This document shows positions 7,689 through 16,263 of a stretch of 64,000 bases of DNA, one piece after another. The stretch's first letter is position 1. The number at the start of each line of letters is the position of its first letter. A program made the position numbers and the translations under genes. A model generated the notes under the pieces. That model searched no databases, was not told where the DNA came from, and was given only the letters and a program-made list of their open reading frames with translations. The DNA comes from Phocaeicola plebeius (GTDB lineage Bacteria > Bacteroidota > Bacteroidia > Bacteroidales > Bacteroidaceae). Location: assembly GCA_004558305.1 (NCBI GenBank), contig SFDG01000001.1, positions 62,001 to 126,000 on the forward strand, given 5' to 3'.

Positions 7689-9035
7689 GTGCCCTTGTCT
7701 GATGTCCACTTAATTTTGAACGACGGAATGGAAGAAATACTGAAGAATCTGAAAATAGAGCGGCTCACTGCCATGCAGGAGACCGCCATTGAGACTTGGA
7801 AGAAAGGAAACGATCTGGTGCTGCTTTCCCCCACGGGGTCGGGCAAGACCTTGGCGTACTTGCTCCCCTTGGTGCAGACGTTGCGCCCGGGTGTGGAGGG
7901 AGTACAGGCGGTGGTGCTGGTTCCTTCGCGCGAACTGGCTCTGCAGACCGAACAGGTCTTCAAGGCGATGGGGACTCCGTTCACAGTGATGAGCTGCTAC
8001 GGCGGTCGTCCGGCCATGGACGAACACCGGACGATGAAGGCAGTCCGTCCGGCGGTCATCATCGGTACGCCGGGCCGTATGAACGACCACCTGGGAAAGG
8101 CGAATTTCGAGGCTACTACTGTGACCACGCTCGTTATCGATGAGTTCGACAAGAGTCTGGAATTCGGTTTCCAGGAGGAAATGGCTGAGGTCATCGGCCG
8201 GTTGCCGGCCTTGCGCCGTCGCTTCCTGCTCTCTGCCACCGATGCCGAAGAGATTCCTCGCTTCACGGGGATGAACCGCACCGTGAGGCTGGATTTTCTG
8301 CAGACAGACGGTCGGACGGCAGAACGTGTCCATATATATAAGGTAATGTCGCCCGAAAAAGACAAGATCGAGACCCTCTACCGGTTGCTCTGCGTGCTGG
8401 GCACGGAACAGACCTTGGTCTTTTGCAATTACCGCGAGAGTGCCGAGCGCATCGGGAACTACCTGCGTTCGAAACGGGTGGCCTGCGAGATCTTTCACGG
8501 GGGAATGGAACAAGACGAGCGGGAACGCGCTCTCTACAAGTTCCGCAACGGCAGTTGCTCGGTCTTCATCTCGACCGATCTGGCTGCCCGCGGACTGGAT
8601 ATTCCGGATATCCGCCATGTGGTGCACTACCATTTGCCGGTGTCGGAAGAAGGGTTTATCCATCGTAACGGACGTACGGCCCGCTGGAAGGCAGAAGGCA
8701 ATGCTTATGTCATCCTTCACGAAGAAGAACAGCGTCCCGACTGGTTGCCCCAACTCGAGACATGGACGTGCCCTGATCCGTTGCCGGTTCCTCCCTTGCC
8801 GGCTTTCGTTACTCTTTACATCGGGAAAGGCAAGAAAGACAAGATCAACAAGGTAGATATTGTCGGTTTCCTGTCCAAGAAAGGAGGACTGTCCCGCGAA
8901 GAGGTAGGACGCATTGACGTGATGGACCATCATGCCTTTGTGGCAGTCGCCCGTGCTAAATACAGGCAGGCGCTCCAGCTGATGCAGGGAGAGAAAATGA
9001 AGGGGATAAAAGTCTTGATAGAGCTGGCGAAATAA
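7689..9035 (+). CDS. DbpA-like DEAD-box RNA helicase
   Basis: Up to 448 residues. Helicase core motifs are present: Walker A SPTGSGKT at 47-54, DEFD at 151-154 in place of DEAD, SAT at 182-184, STDLAARGLDIPD, and HRNGRTAR. The last 75 residues (FVTLYIGKGKKDKINKVDIVGFL onwards, split here at residues about 368-390) resemble the DbpA C-terminal RNA-binding domain that docks on 23S rRNA hairpin 92. The start is uncertain: GTG at 7689 gives a short Q-motif region, while the ATG at 7728 would trim 13 residues. It follows the methyltransferase by 11 bp. Likely an ATP-dependent ribosome-assembly factor. Confidence 0.9.
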   Translation: MPLSDVHLILNDGMEEILKNLKIERLTAMQETAIETWKKGNDLVLLSPTGSGKTLAYLLPLVQTLRPGVEGVQAVVLVPSRELALQTEQVFKAMGTPFTVMSCYGGRPAMDEHRTMKAVRPAVIIGTPGRMNDHLGKANFEATTVTTLVIDEFDKSLEFGFQEEMAEVIGRLPALRRRFLLSATDAEEIPRFTGMNRTVRLDFLQTDGRTAERVHIYKVMSPEKDKIETLYRLLCVLGTEQTLVFCNYRESAERIGNYLRSKRVACEIFHGGMEQDERERALYKFRNGSCSVFISTDLAARGLDIPDIRHVVHYHLPVSEEGFIHRNGRTARWKAEGNAYVILHEEEQRPDWLPQLETWTCPDPLPVPPLPAFVTLYIGKGKKDKINKVDIVGFLSKKGGLSREEVGRIDVMDHHAFVAVARAKYRQALQLMQGEKMKGIKVLIELAK

Positions 9036-9073
9036 GGCCGGCTCTTCTCCTCTTTGCACCTGTTTTTGGAACC

Positions 9074-9103
9074 TTTGTCCAAAATATAGTAAGATTATCT
9101 TTG
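9074..9103 (+). promoter_or_regulatory. Promoter of the serC operon (-33 and -7 boxes)
   Basis: TTTG at 9074-9077 and TATCTTTG at 9096-9103 are separated by 18 bp, a good fit to the Bacteroidetes housekeeping promoter. A weaker second box (TACATTCG) lies at 9123-9130, closer to the serC start at 9172. Confidence 0.7.
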
Positions 9104-9171
9104 GCGGTATGAAAATTTTAGCTACATTCGCATCCTAAAAATATGAATGTATAACCAAAACAAACTGCCAA

Positions 9172-10242
9172 ATGAAAAAGTATAATTTCAATGCAGGACC
9201 TTCCATCCTGCCGCGTGAGGTAATCGAACAAACAGCTCAAGCTATTCTCGATTTCGACAATTCAGGCCTTTCGTTAATGGAAATCAGCCATCGGGCCAAG
9301 AATTTCCAGCCGGTGGTGGATGAGGCGGTTGCCCTTTTTAAAGAAATCCTGAACATTCCCGACGGATATTCCGTACTCTTCCTCGGTGGCGGTGCCAGTC
9401 TGGAATTCTGCATGGTTCCCTATAACTTCCTCGAAAAGAAAGCAGCGTATCTCAATACCGGTACATGGGCCAAGAAGGCCTTGAAAGAAGCCAAGGCATT
9501 CGGCGAGGCCATTGAAGTGGCTTCTTCCGAAAAAGACGGTTTTACCTATATCCCGAAAGACTACACGGTGCCGGCTGATGTAGACTACTTCCACATTACG
9601 ACCAACAATACCATTTACGGTACGGAACTTCACGGGGATCTCGACTTAGATGTGCCGATGGTTGCTGATATGTCTTCCGACATTTTCTCCCGTCCGGTCG
9701 ACGTTTCCAAGTATATCTGTATCTATGGTGGTGCACAGAAGAACCTTGCTCCCGCAGGTGTGACGTTCGTCATCGTGAAGAACGACGCTCTGGGAAAGGT
9801 GTCTCGCCATATCCCCACCATGCTGAACTACCAGACACACGTGGATAAGGGGTCGATGTTCAACACGCCGCCTGTCGTTCCTATCTATTCGGCTTTGCTG
9901 ACATTGCGCTGGATCAAGGCTCAGGGAGGTGTGGAAGAAATGCAACGTCGTGCTCGGCAGCGGGCAGAAATGCTGTATGCCGAAATCGACCGCAATAAGT
10001 TGTTCCGTGGTACGGTGACTGTGAAGGAAGACCGTTCTTATATGAACATCTGTTTCGTGATGGCCGACGAGTATAAGGACCTGGAAGCCGACTTCCTGAA
10101 GTTTGCCACCGAAAAGGGAATGGTGGGCATCAAGGGACACCGTTCGGTAGGAGGTTTCCGTGCCTCTTGCTATAATGCCATGCCCGTCGAAGGTGTGCAG
10201 GCGCTGATTGACTGCATGCAGGAATTTGAGAAATTGCACTAA
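9172..10242 (+). CDS. serC: Phosphoserine aminotransferase
   Basis: A 356-residue class V aminotransferase that converts 3-phosphohydroxypyruvate and glutamate to phosphoserine (it also serves pyridoxal phosphate synthesis in some bacteria). The start [11 protein letters not shown], the phosphate-binding GGGAS at 72-76, the tryptophan of the TGTWAKKA segment, and the PLP lysine K190 in [11 protein letters not shown] are all visible. Length is normal. It heads a run with the PGDH gene 42 bp downstream, so the first two steps of serine synthesis are co-expressed from the promoter at 9074-9103. Confidence 0.97.
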   Translation: MKKYNFNAGPSILPREVIEQTAQAILDFDNSGLSLMEISHRAKNFQPVVDEAVALFKEILNIPDGYSVLFLGGGASLEFCMVPYNFLEKKAAYLNTGTWAKKALKEAKAFGEAIEVASSEKDGFTYIPKDYTVPADVDYFHITTNNTIYGTELHGDLDLDVPMVADMSSDIFSRPVDVSKYICIYGGAQKNLAPAGVTFVIVKNDALGKVSRHIPTMLNYQTHVDKGSMFNTPPVVPIYSALLTLRWIKAQGGVEEMQRRARQRAEMLYAEIDRNKLFRGTVTVKEDRSYMNICFVMADEYKDLEADFLKFATEKGMVGIKGHRSVGGFRASCYNAMPVEGVQALIDCMQEFEKLH

Positions 10243-10284
10243 GAATAGGAATGCAGGGACTTCCCTGCCAAAATGATTTGAATC

Positions 10285-11205
10285 ATGAAAGTATTGATTG
10301 TTACCGAAAAACCGTTCGCGAAGATTGCTGTAGACGGGATTCGTAAAGAGATAGAAGCCGCCGGTTTCGAACTGGCATTATTAGAGAAATATACCGAAAA
10401 GGCGCAGGTGCTGGAGGCGGTGAAGGATGCCCAGGCTCTCATCGTCCGTAGCGACAAGGTAGATAAGGAGGTTTTCGATGCGGCTCCCGAACTGAAGATT
10501 GTGGTCCGTGCCGGTGCCGGCTATGACAACGTAGACCTGGAAGCAGCGACGGCTCATGGAGTATGCGTCATGAATACCCCGGGCCAGAATGCCAATGCCG
10601 TAGCCGAACTTGCTATCGGGCTGATGATTATGGCCGTCCGTAGCTTCTTTGATGGCAAGGCAGGTACAGAACTCAAGGGCAAGAAGCTGGGAATCCATGC
10701 CTATGGGAATGTAGGCCGTAACGTTGCCCGCATCGCCAAAGGATTGGGGATGGAGATTTATGCCTACGATGCCTTCTGCCCGAAAGAAGTCATGGAAGCC
10801 GAAGGAGTGCGTCCGGTAGCTACTGCCGAAGAATTATATTCGACCTGCAACGTCGTGTCGCTGCACATTCCTTCTACGCCGGAGACGAAGAATTCCATCG
10901 ATTATGAGTTGGTGGAACGGATGCCGAAGAACGGCTTGCTGGTCAATACGGCCCGCAAGGAGGTAGTGAACGAAGCCGACCTGATTCGGCTGATGGAAGA
11001 CCGTCCGGACCTGAAATACGTCACGGATATCATGCCGGCCCACCACGAGGAGTTTGTATCTACGTTCCCGGGCCGCTATTTCTCTACTCCCAAGAAGATG
11101 GGAGCCCAGACGGCCGAAGCCAATATCAATGCCGGTATCGCTGCTGCCCGCCAGATTGTTGCGTTCTTCAAGGAAGGTTGCGAACGTTTCCGTGTGAACA
11201 AGTAA
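10285..11205 (+). CDS. serA: D-3-phosphoglycerate dehydrogenase, short form without ACT domain
   Basis: A 306-residue NAD-dependent 2-hydroxyacid dehydrogenase. The nucleotide loop reads AYGNVGR at 139-145, with Ala in place of the first Gly. The catalytic Arg is R224 in VNTAR. Where most PGDHs have the catalytic His in a TPHxG motif, this one has STPKKMG (T268, P269, K270, K271). It lacks the C-terminal ASB and ACT domains that give serine feedback in E. coli SerA. Adjacency to serC argues strongly for phosphoglycerate as substrate. The Lys substitution matches the type described for the Entamoeba enzyme, which is Bacteroides-like. Confidence 0.93.
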   Translation: MKVLIVTEKPFAKIAVDGIRKEIEAAGFELALLEKYTEKAQVLEAVKDAQALIVRSDKVDKEVFDAAPELKIVVRAGAGYDNVDLEAATAHGVCVMNTPGQNANAVAELAIGLMIMAVRSFFDGKAGTELKGKKLGIHAYGNVGRNVARIAKGLGMEIYAYDAFCPKEVMEAEGVRPVATAEELYSTCNVVSLHIPSTPETKNSIDYELVERMPKNGLLVNTARKEVVNEADLIRLMEDRPDLKYVTDIMPAHHEEFVSTFPGRYFSTPKKMGAQTAEANINAGIAAARQIVAFFKEGCERFRVNK

Positions 11206-11217
11206 AATCGAGTTGTT

Positions 11218-12465
11218 ATGGCCACCATCAAACCTTTCAAGGGCTTTCGCCCTCCCCAGGATTTGGTTGAACAGGTCGCTTCACGTCCTTATGATGTCCT
11301 CAATTCTGAGGAGGCCCGTCAGGAAGCGGCCGGCAACGAGAAATCCTTGTATCATATCATCAAACCCGAAATCGATTTCCCTGAAGGAACCGACGAGCAC
11401 GATCCGCGTGTCTATCAGAAGGCTGCCGAGAATTTCCAGCGTTTCCAAGACAATGGCTGGCTGGTGCAGGATGAGCAGGAAGCTTATTATGTCTATGCCC
11501 AGACCATGAACGGCAAGACACAGTATGGCCTGGTGGTAGGGGCATATGTACCTGACTACCTGAATGGCACCATCAAGAAGCACGAACTGACACGTCGCGA
11601 CAAAGAGGAAGACCGCATGAAGCACGTGCGGGTGAACAACGCTAACCTCGAACCGGTGTTTTTTGCCTATCCCGACGATGCGGAACTTGATGCTCTTGTA
11701 GCCCGCTATACGTCCCGGAAGCCGGTTTACGACTTCATCGCACCCGGCGACGGGTTCGGTCATTCGTTTTGGGTCATCGATGATGCTGCAGACATTGTCA
11801 CCATTACGGAACGGTTTGCCCGGATGCCGGCTCTCTATATTGCCGACGGGCATCACCGCAGTGCTGCTGCCGCTTTGGTGGGTGCGGAAAAAGCGCAACA
11901 GAATCCGCAGCATCGGGGAGACGAGGAGTACAACTATTTCATGGCGGTCTGTTTTCCGGCTTCCCAGCTGACCATTATCGACTATAACCGGGTGGTGAAG
12001 GACTTGAACGGCCTGACCCCCTCGGCTTTCTTGGAGGCATTGCGTACGCATTTTATGGTGGAAGAGAAGGGGACGGAGATCTATCGTCCTGACCGGTTGC
12101 ACAACTTCTCCCTTTATTTGGAGGGACAGTGGTACAGCCTCACGGCACATCCCGATACGTATGATGACAACGATCCTATCGGGGTACTCGATGTGACCAT
12201 CTCTTCCCGCCTGATTCTCGATGAGATATTGGGCATCAAGGATTTGCGTTCTGACAAGCGGATTGATTTCGTTGGAGGCATCCGCGGTTTGGGAGAACTG
12301 AAGAAGCGGGTGGACAGTGGCGAGATGAAAGTTGCCTTGGCTCTTTATCCGGTTTCTATGAAGCAGTTGATGGACATTGCCGATTCCGGTAATATCATGC
12401 CTCCCAAGACCACCTGGTTCGAGCCCAAGCTCCGTTCAGGTCTGGTGGTCCACAAGTTGGATTGA
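11218..12465 (+). CDS. DUF1015 domain-containing protein
   Basis: A 415-residue soluble protein matching DUF1015 throughout. Recognisable are the N-terminal FKGFRPPQDLVEQVASRPYDV, the central IADGHHRSAAA (about residues 205-215), and the C-terminal GELKKRVDSGEMKVALALYPVS. The biochemical function is unknown. It starts 12 bp after the PGDH gene and ends at a strong terminator, so it is the third gene of the serine operon. In many bacteria and archaea this family sits beside serA or serC, suggesting a role linked to serine or phosphoserine metabolism. Confidence 0.92.
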   Translation: MATIKPFKGFRPPQDLVEQVASRPYDVLNSEEARQEAAGNEKSLYHIIKPEIDFPEGTDEHDPRVYQKAAENFQRFQDNGWLVQDEQEAYYVYAQTMNGKTQYGLVVGAYVPDYLNGTIKKHELTRRDKEEDRMKHVRVNNANLEPVFFAYPDDAELDALVARYTSRKPVYDFIAPGDGFGHSFWVIDDAADIVTITERFARMPALYIADGHHRSAAAALVGAEKAQQNPQHRGDEEYNYFMAVCFPASQLTIIDYNRVVKDLNGLTPSAFLEALRTHFMVEEKGTEIYRPDRLHNFSLYLEGQWYSLTAHPDTYDDNDPIGVLDVTISSRLILDEILGIKDLRSDKRIDFVGGIRGLGELKKRVDSGEMKVALALYPVSMKQLMDIADSGNIMPPKTTWFEPKLRSGLVVHKLD

Positions 12466-12476
12466 CGGGATTGAAT

Positions 12477-12529
12477 AAAAAGAGAGCGTGTCAAAATAAG
12501 AATTCCTTGTTGTGACACGCTCTCTTTTT
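12477..12529. terminator. Strong hairpin terminator after the serine operon
   Basis: A perfect 17-bp inverted repeat: arms 12477-12493 and 12513-12529 with a 19-nt loop. The arms begin with four A and end with four T, so it can terminate from either direction, though only the plus operon ends here directly. Confidence 0.85.
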
Positions 12530-12549
12530 ATGTGGTTTGTCGTTCTGTA

Positions 12550-12616
12550 CGTAGGGAAGAATCTGTTGAAGCGTTAGTATAAGCATTCTGTTGCTCTGCT
12601 GCGTTCAGAAAGGCCA
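12550..12616. repeat. Degenerate copy of the dispersed intergenic repeat
   Basis: Segments such as GAAGAATCTGTT and CTGCTGCGTTCAG match parts of the better-preserved copy at 34969-35044 (GAGAAATCTGTTAGCG and CACTGCGTTCAG). It lies just past the serine terminator and before the 3' end of the GH13 gene. Resemblance is by eye and partial. Confidence 0.35.
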
Positions 12617-12632
12617 TTCAATTAGACCCAAC

Positions 12633-14378
12633 TTAATTCTTCTTGCACCGGCTTTTGCTCTTGGCTGGATTTGGAGTCTGCAGCGAAATCTTCAGCAGCT
12701 TGGCGCCCCATCCTGGGAGTTCGGTGCTTGTCGGACGTTCCGGCGTGAAACTGATGGTTTCCGGTTTTCCGCCCAGCAGGTCTTTTGCCTTCACGCTTTC
12801 CAGTACCGGCATACCGAGGTAGTCGAACGCATGCTGCGGCAAGTTAATCTCGACATGTGTCGGCAGTTCGTCAAAGTTGACAATCACCAGAATGGCTTCG
12901 TCGCCTTCCTTGCGCAGGAACGTATATTGGCGTTGGGCATTGAACTGCCAGTTGTCACAGTTTACATACATCAGGTCGAAGAACGTTCCCTTACACAGGG
13001 CGGCTTCACTGTTGCACAGGCCGAGCAGTCGCGCATAATAGTTCCGCAATGATTTTTCCCGGTCGGTCAGTTCGTGGTTATTATACCGTCCGTTGTTGCT
13101 CCAGCGGCGCAGGCTATCCACTGCCCAGTAGTCGAAAATCGTTGTCCGTCCGTCACGTCCGCTGAAACCTTCACTGTCCATTCCCGGTTCACCCAGTTCC
13201 TGTCCAAAGTAGAGCATGAAGGGACTGTTGTTCATGCACGCAGACACAACGAGGGCAGGAATGGCCTTGCGGGCATCACCGGCAAAGAAGTCGGAGGCGA
13301 TGCGCTGCTCGTCATGGTTTTCCAGGAAGTTCAGCATATGCGGTTGGATGTCGTTCACGCTTTGCCAGCAATGTGTGATTTCAGTGGCCGACTTGTAGCC
13401 GCAAACTACGCCGCGGAGGGTATCATACAATCCTACCTTGTCATACAGATAGTCAAAATGACCGTTGTGGATGTAGTTACGGTATTCGTTCGGGTTGTAC
13501 ACTTCGGCTATGAAGTCCACGTTGGGGAATTTCTTCTTCACCTGCGGAATCATCCATCCCCAGAACTCGCAAGGAACCATTTCTGCCATGTCACACCGGA
13601 AGGCATCCACCTTCTTCGAGGCCCAGAAGAGAACGATGTGCAGCATCTTCTTCCATGTGTCAGGAATGGGGGAGAAGTGATTCCCTGTATTGCCGATATA
13701 GTCCGTGCCATAGTTCAGCTTGATGGTCTCGTACCAGTCGTTCTGGTTGGGCCATGCATCGAAACGGTTGTTGCCCGTAGCCTTGGCCGGCAATTCCACA
13801 TAGGGGCCTGCCACTTCATCGTTGAGGTTCACCTCCCCTCCCAGTTGTTGGCCGGGGAGATAGTAAAAGTTGTTGTCGGGAGCAAAAGCCACGTCGGTAC
13901 GGTCTGTCTCTCCCAGGTCTTTCACGCCGCGGGGCTTGGCGATGGAATGGTACTGGCGGGCCACATGGTTGGGGACAAAATCCAGCACGACTTTCAGTCC
14001 CGTTTCGTGTGTACGGGTCACAAGGGCTTCAAACTCCTTCATGCGCTGGTCTATCTTTACTGCCAAGTCTGGGTCGATATCATAATAGTCGCGGATGGCA
14101 TAAGGAGATCCGGCTTTGCCTTTCACCACCGAAGGATGATTGGCAGGAATGCCATACGCCGAATAGTCGGTCTTCGAGGCATGGGCAATGATACCTGTGT
14201 ACCAGATGTGCGTGGCTCCCAGCCGTTGGATTTCGCGCAAGGCCTTCTTGCTGAAGTCATTCATCTTGCCGCAGCCGTTCTGTTCCAGCGTTCCGTCGGA
14301 ACAGGCAGGAAAGCTTCGGTTGCCAAAAAGGCGGGTGAAAACCTGGTAAATAATAATTCTCTGATCGTTTGCTTTCAT
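12633..14378 (-). CDS. GH13 alpha-amylase family enzyme, cytoplasmic
   Basis: A 581-residue glycoside hydrolase. The four GH13 regions are present: DFVPNH at 133-138, FRCDMAE with nucleophile D263, IAEVYN with acid/base E292, and ENHDEQR with D356. There is no signal peptide, so it acts on internal maltodextrins or glycogen-like glucan; hydrolase versus transferase action cannot be told. I use the ATG at 14378 (MKANDQ) because the longer open frame would run 44 bp into fabD. It follows fabD by 16 bp, though the pathways are unrelated. The C-terminus is basic (KSKSRCKKN). Confidence 0.9.
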   Translation of the reverse strand: MKANDQRIIIYQVFTRLFGNRSFPACSDGTLEQNGCGKMNDFSKKALREIQRLGATHIWYTGIIAHASKTDYSAYGIPANHPSVVKGKAGSPYAIRDYYDIDPDLAVKIDQRMKEFEALVTRTHETGLKVVLDFVPNHVARQYHSIAKPRGVKDLGETDRTDVAFAPDNNFYYLPGQQLGGEVNLNDEVAGPYVELPAKATGNNRFDAWPNQNDWYETIKLNYGTDYIGNTGNHFSPIPDTWKKMLHIVLFWASKKVDAFRCDMAEMVPCEFWGWMIPQVKKKFPNVDFIAEVYNPNEYRNYIHNGHFDYLYDKVGLYDTLRGVVCGYKSATEITHCWQSVNDIQPHMLNFLENHDEQRIASDFFAGDARKAIPALVVSACMNNSPFMLYFGQELGEPGMDSEGFSGRDGRTTIFDYWAVDSLRRWSNNGRYNNHELTDREKSLRNYYARLLGLCNSEAALCKGTFFDLMYVNCDNWQFNAQRQYTFLRKEGDEAILVIVNFDELPTHVEINLPQHAFDYLGMPVLESVKAKDLLGGKPETISFTPERPTSTELPGWGAKLLKISLQTPNPAKSKSRCKKN

Positions 14379-14394
14379 AAATAGAGTGTTTGGA

Positions 14395-15282
14395 TTATTC
14401 GATGCCATGCGCCTTGGCTTCCTTGCTGATTTTCGCAATCAGTCCCTGAAGCACTTTACCCGGGCCGCATTCGGTGAAGTCGTCGGCACCGTCGGCTACC
14501 ATGTTCTGTACCGTCTGTGTCCAGCGCACGGAGGCGGTGAGCTGTGCCACCAGATTAGCTTTGATTTCAGCAGGGTCAGTGTGCGGAAGTGCATCCACGT
14601 TCTGGTAAACCGGACAGTTCGGCGTATGGAATTCGGTGGCATTGATAGCAGCTTCCAGTTCCACCTTGGCCGGCTCCATCAGCGGAGAGTGGAAAGCACC
14701 GCCCACTTTCAGCGGAAGGGCGCGTTTTGCTCCGGCTGCTTTCATGGCTTCACAGGCCTTGTTGATACCTTCTGTCGAACCCGAGATGACAATCTGGCCC
14801 GGGCAGTTGAAGTTGGCTGCTACACATACATCGCCACCATCGTTCACAGAGCTGCAGATTTCTTCCACCTTTTCGTCCGGGAGGGCAATGATGGCCGCCA
14901 TCGTACCCGGCTGGGCTTCGCACGCCTTCTGCATGGCCATGGCACGGGCATATACCAGTTTCAGCCCGTCTTCGAACGACAATGCACCAGCAGCCACCAA
15001 GGCCGAGAATTCGCCGAGCGAGTGGCCGGCGGTCATTTCGGGTTGGAAAGCGTCACCCATGCACAGGGCAGAAATGACAGAGTGCAGGAATACGGCAGGC
15101 TGTGTTACCTTGGTCTGGCGGAGGTCCTCATCGGTTCCTTCAAACATGATATCAGTGATGCGGTAGCCCAGGATATCGTTGGCTTTTTCGAACAATTCTT
15201 TGGCGAGGGGAGAGTTTTCGTAAAGGTCCTTGCCCATTCCGACGAACTGGGCACCTTGACCGGGAAATACAAATGCTTTCAT
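14395..15282 (-). CDS. fabD: Malonyl-CoA:ACP transacylase
   Basis: A 295-residue enzyme that loads malonate onto acyl carrier protein for fatty acid synthesis in the cytoplasm. The N-terminal FPGQGAQ, the nucleophile S88 in GHSLGE, and the His of GAFHSPLM (about residue 197) are all visible. The ATG at 15282 directly precedes KAFVFPGQG and is preferred over the upstream in-frame ATG at 15321. A -7 box at 15319-15326 supports this. Length is normal for FabD. Confidence 0.97.
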   Translation of the reverse strand: MKAFVFPGQGAQFVGMGKDLYENSPLAKELFEKANDILGYRITDIMFEGTDEDLRQTKVTQPAVFLHSVISALCMGDAFQPEMTAGHSLGEFSALVAAGALSFEDGLKLVYARAMAMQKACEAQPGTMAAIIALPDEKVEEICSSVNDGGDVCVAANFNCPGQIVISGSTEGINKACEAMKAAGAKRALPLKVGGAFHSPLMEPAKVELEAAINATEFHTPNCPVYQNVDALPHTDPAEIKANLVAQLTASVRWTQTVQNMVADGADDFTECGPGKVLQGLIAKISKEAKAHGIE

Positions 15283-15318
15283 GCGTTCTATTCTTTTGTT
15301 AGTTGATATATTCGGACG

Positions 15319-15326
15319 CAAAGGTA
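15319..15326 (-). promoter_or_regulatory. Promoter -7 box for fabD
   Basis: The minus strand reads TACCTTTG, an exact TAnnTTTG match, 36 bp upstream of the fabD start. The box overlaps the beginning of the longer open frame, which argues against the upstream ATG. Confidence 0.65.
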
Positions 15327-15341
15327 GTGATTTTTTTTCAC

Positions 15342-16178
15342 TTACCGCTTTTCATCGCTGAAAATGTGCATCGGACAGGGATTGAAAAGGTGGTTCAGCG
15401 GTCCGTTACCGGCCCCCGTCTGCACCTCCTTACCGCTGACGAGAGCCTGCCGCACATAGTCCTTGGCCAGTCCCACCGCCTGATGAAGCGGATGTCCCAG
15501 TGCCAGATAGGTGGCAATGGCTGACGAGAGCGTACAGCCTGTTCCGTGGGTGTTCCCGCTTTCCACCCGGGGAGCGGTGAAGAGATAAGGCTCCGGCAGT
15601 TGCCCCAGCTGCAGGACATCGGTCATGAGATGTCCGTCCAGGTGTCCGCCTTTCAGCAGGACTGCCTGGCTGCCGTAACGCAGCAGGTGGCGTGCTGCCG
15701 TACACATCTCTTCGGGGGTGGAGACGCTACGGCCCAGCAGCAGTTCCGCTTCGGGCAGATTAGGCGTGATAAGCGTACAGTGGGGCATCAGCTCGTTTGT
15801 GACGGCCTCCAGTGCAGCTGAGTCCATCAGCTGTCGTCCGCTGGTGGAGACCATCACCGGGTCGAAGACCACGAACGGAGGTCGGTGGAGGCAGAGGCAG
15901 CGGACAATGGCGCGGACCGTCTCGCAGTCCGTGACCATGCCGATTTTGACAGCATGAGGGGAGAGGTCGGTCATCACAGCCTCTATCTGTCCTTCAATCA
16001 CTGCAGGCGGCAGTACATGTACAGCTGTCACGCCGCACGTGTTCTGTATGGTGACGGCAGTAATGGCCGTGGCGGCATAGGCACCCAAAGCAGAGATGGT
16101 CTTCAGGTCAGCCTGTATGCCGGCTCCACCGCTACAGTCGGAACCGGCTATGCTCAATATACAAGGATAATGTTTCAT
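15342..16178 (-). CDS. thiD: Hydroxymethylpyrimidine/phosphomethylpyrimidine kinase
   Basis: A 278-residue ribokinase-fold enzyme that phosphorylates HMP and then HMP-P for thiamine synthesis. The N-terminal LSIAGSDCSGGAGIQAD substrate loop and the C-terminal GTGCTLSSAIA anion hole with the catalytic Asp-equivalent region are typical. The ATG at 16178 puts this loop at the expected distance. It is a single gene here, away from other thi genes, and no TPP riboswitch was recognised in its short leader. A salvage role for externally supplied HMP is possible. Confidence 0.94.
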   Translation of the reverse strand: MKHYPCILSIAGSDCSGGAGIQADLKTISALGAYAATAITAVTIQNTCGVTAVHVLPPAVIEGQIEAVMTDLSPHAVKIGMVTDCETVRAIVRCLCLHRPPFVVFDPVMVSTSGRQLMDSAALEAVTNELMPHCTLITPNLPEAELLLGRSVSTPEEMCTAARHLLRYGSQAVLLKGGHLDGHLMTDVLQLGQLPEPYLFTAPRVESGNTHGTGCTLSSAIATYLALGHPLHQAVGLAKDYVRQALVSGKEVQTGAGNGPLNHLFNPCPMHIFSDEKR

Positions 16179-16206
16179 TCCGTGAATTGTTTTGCTATTT
16201 ATCGTA

Positions 16207-16214
16207 CAAAGATA
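16207..16214 (-). promoter_or_regulatory. Promoter -7 box for thiD
   Basis: The minus strand reads TATCTTTG, an exact match to TAnnTTTG, 28 bp upstream of the thiD ATG. This leaves a leader too short for a TPP riboswitch. Confidence 0.65.
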
Positions 16215-16263
16215 AGCAAGGGACAGCAATTTTCATCAATAAGCCATAAAATAAATTAATTCG

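Noticed and set aside
7710..9059. Minus-strand open frame of 449 codons opposite the helicase gene
   Set aside because: Helicase motifs are clear on the plus strand; the mirror frame shows no domain and its composition follows codon bias.
13074..14384. Plus-strand open frame of 436 codons opposite the GH13 gene
   Set aside because: All four GH13 regions lie on the minus strand, and the plus frame has no recognisable feature.
15282..16178. TPP riboswitch before thiD
   Set aside because: The -7 box is only 28 bp before the start, too little space, and no THI-box-like sequence was seen.
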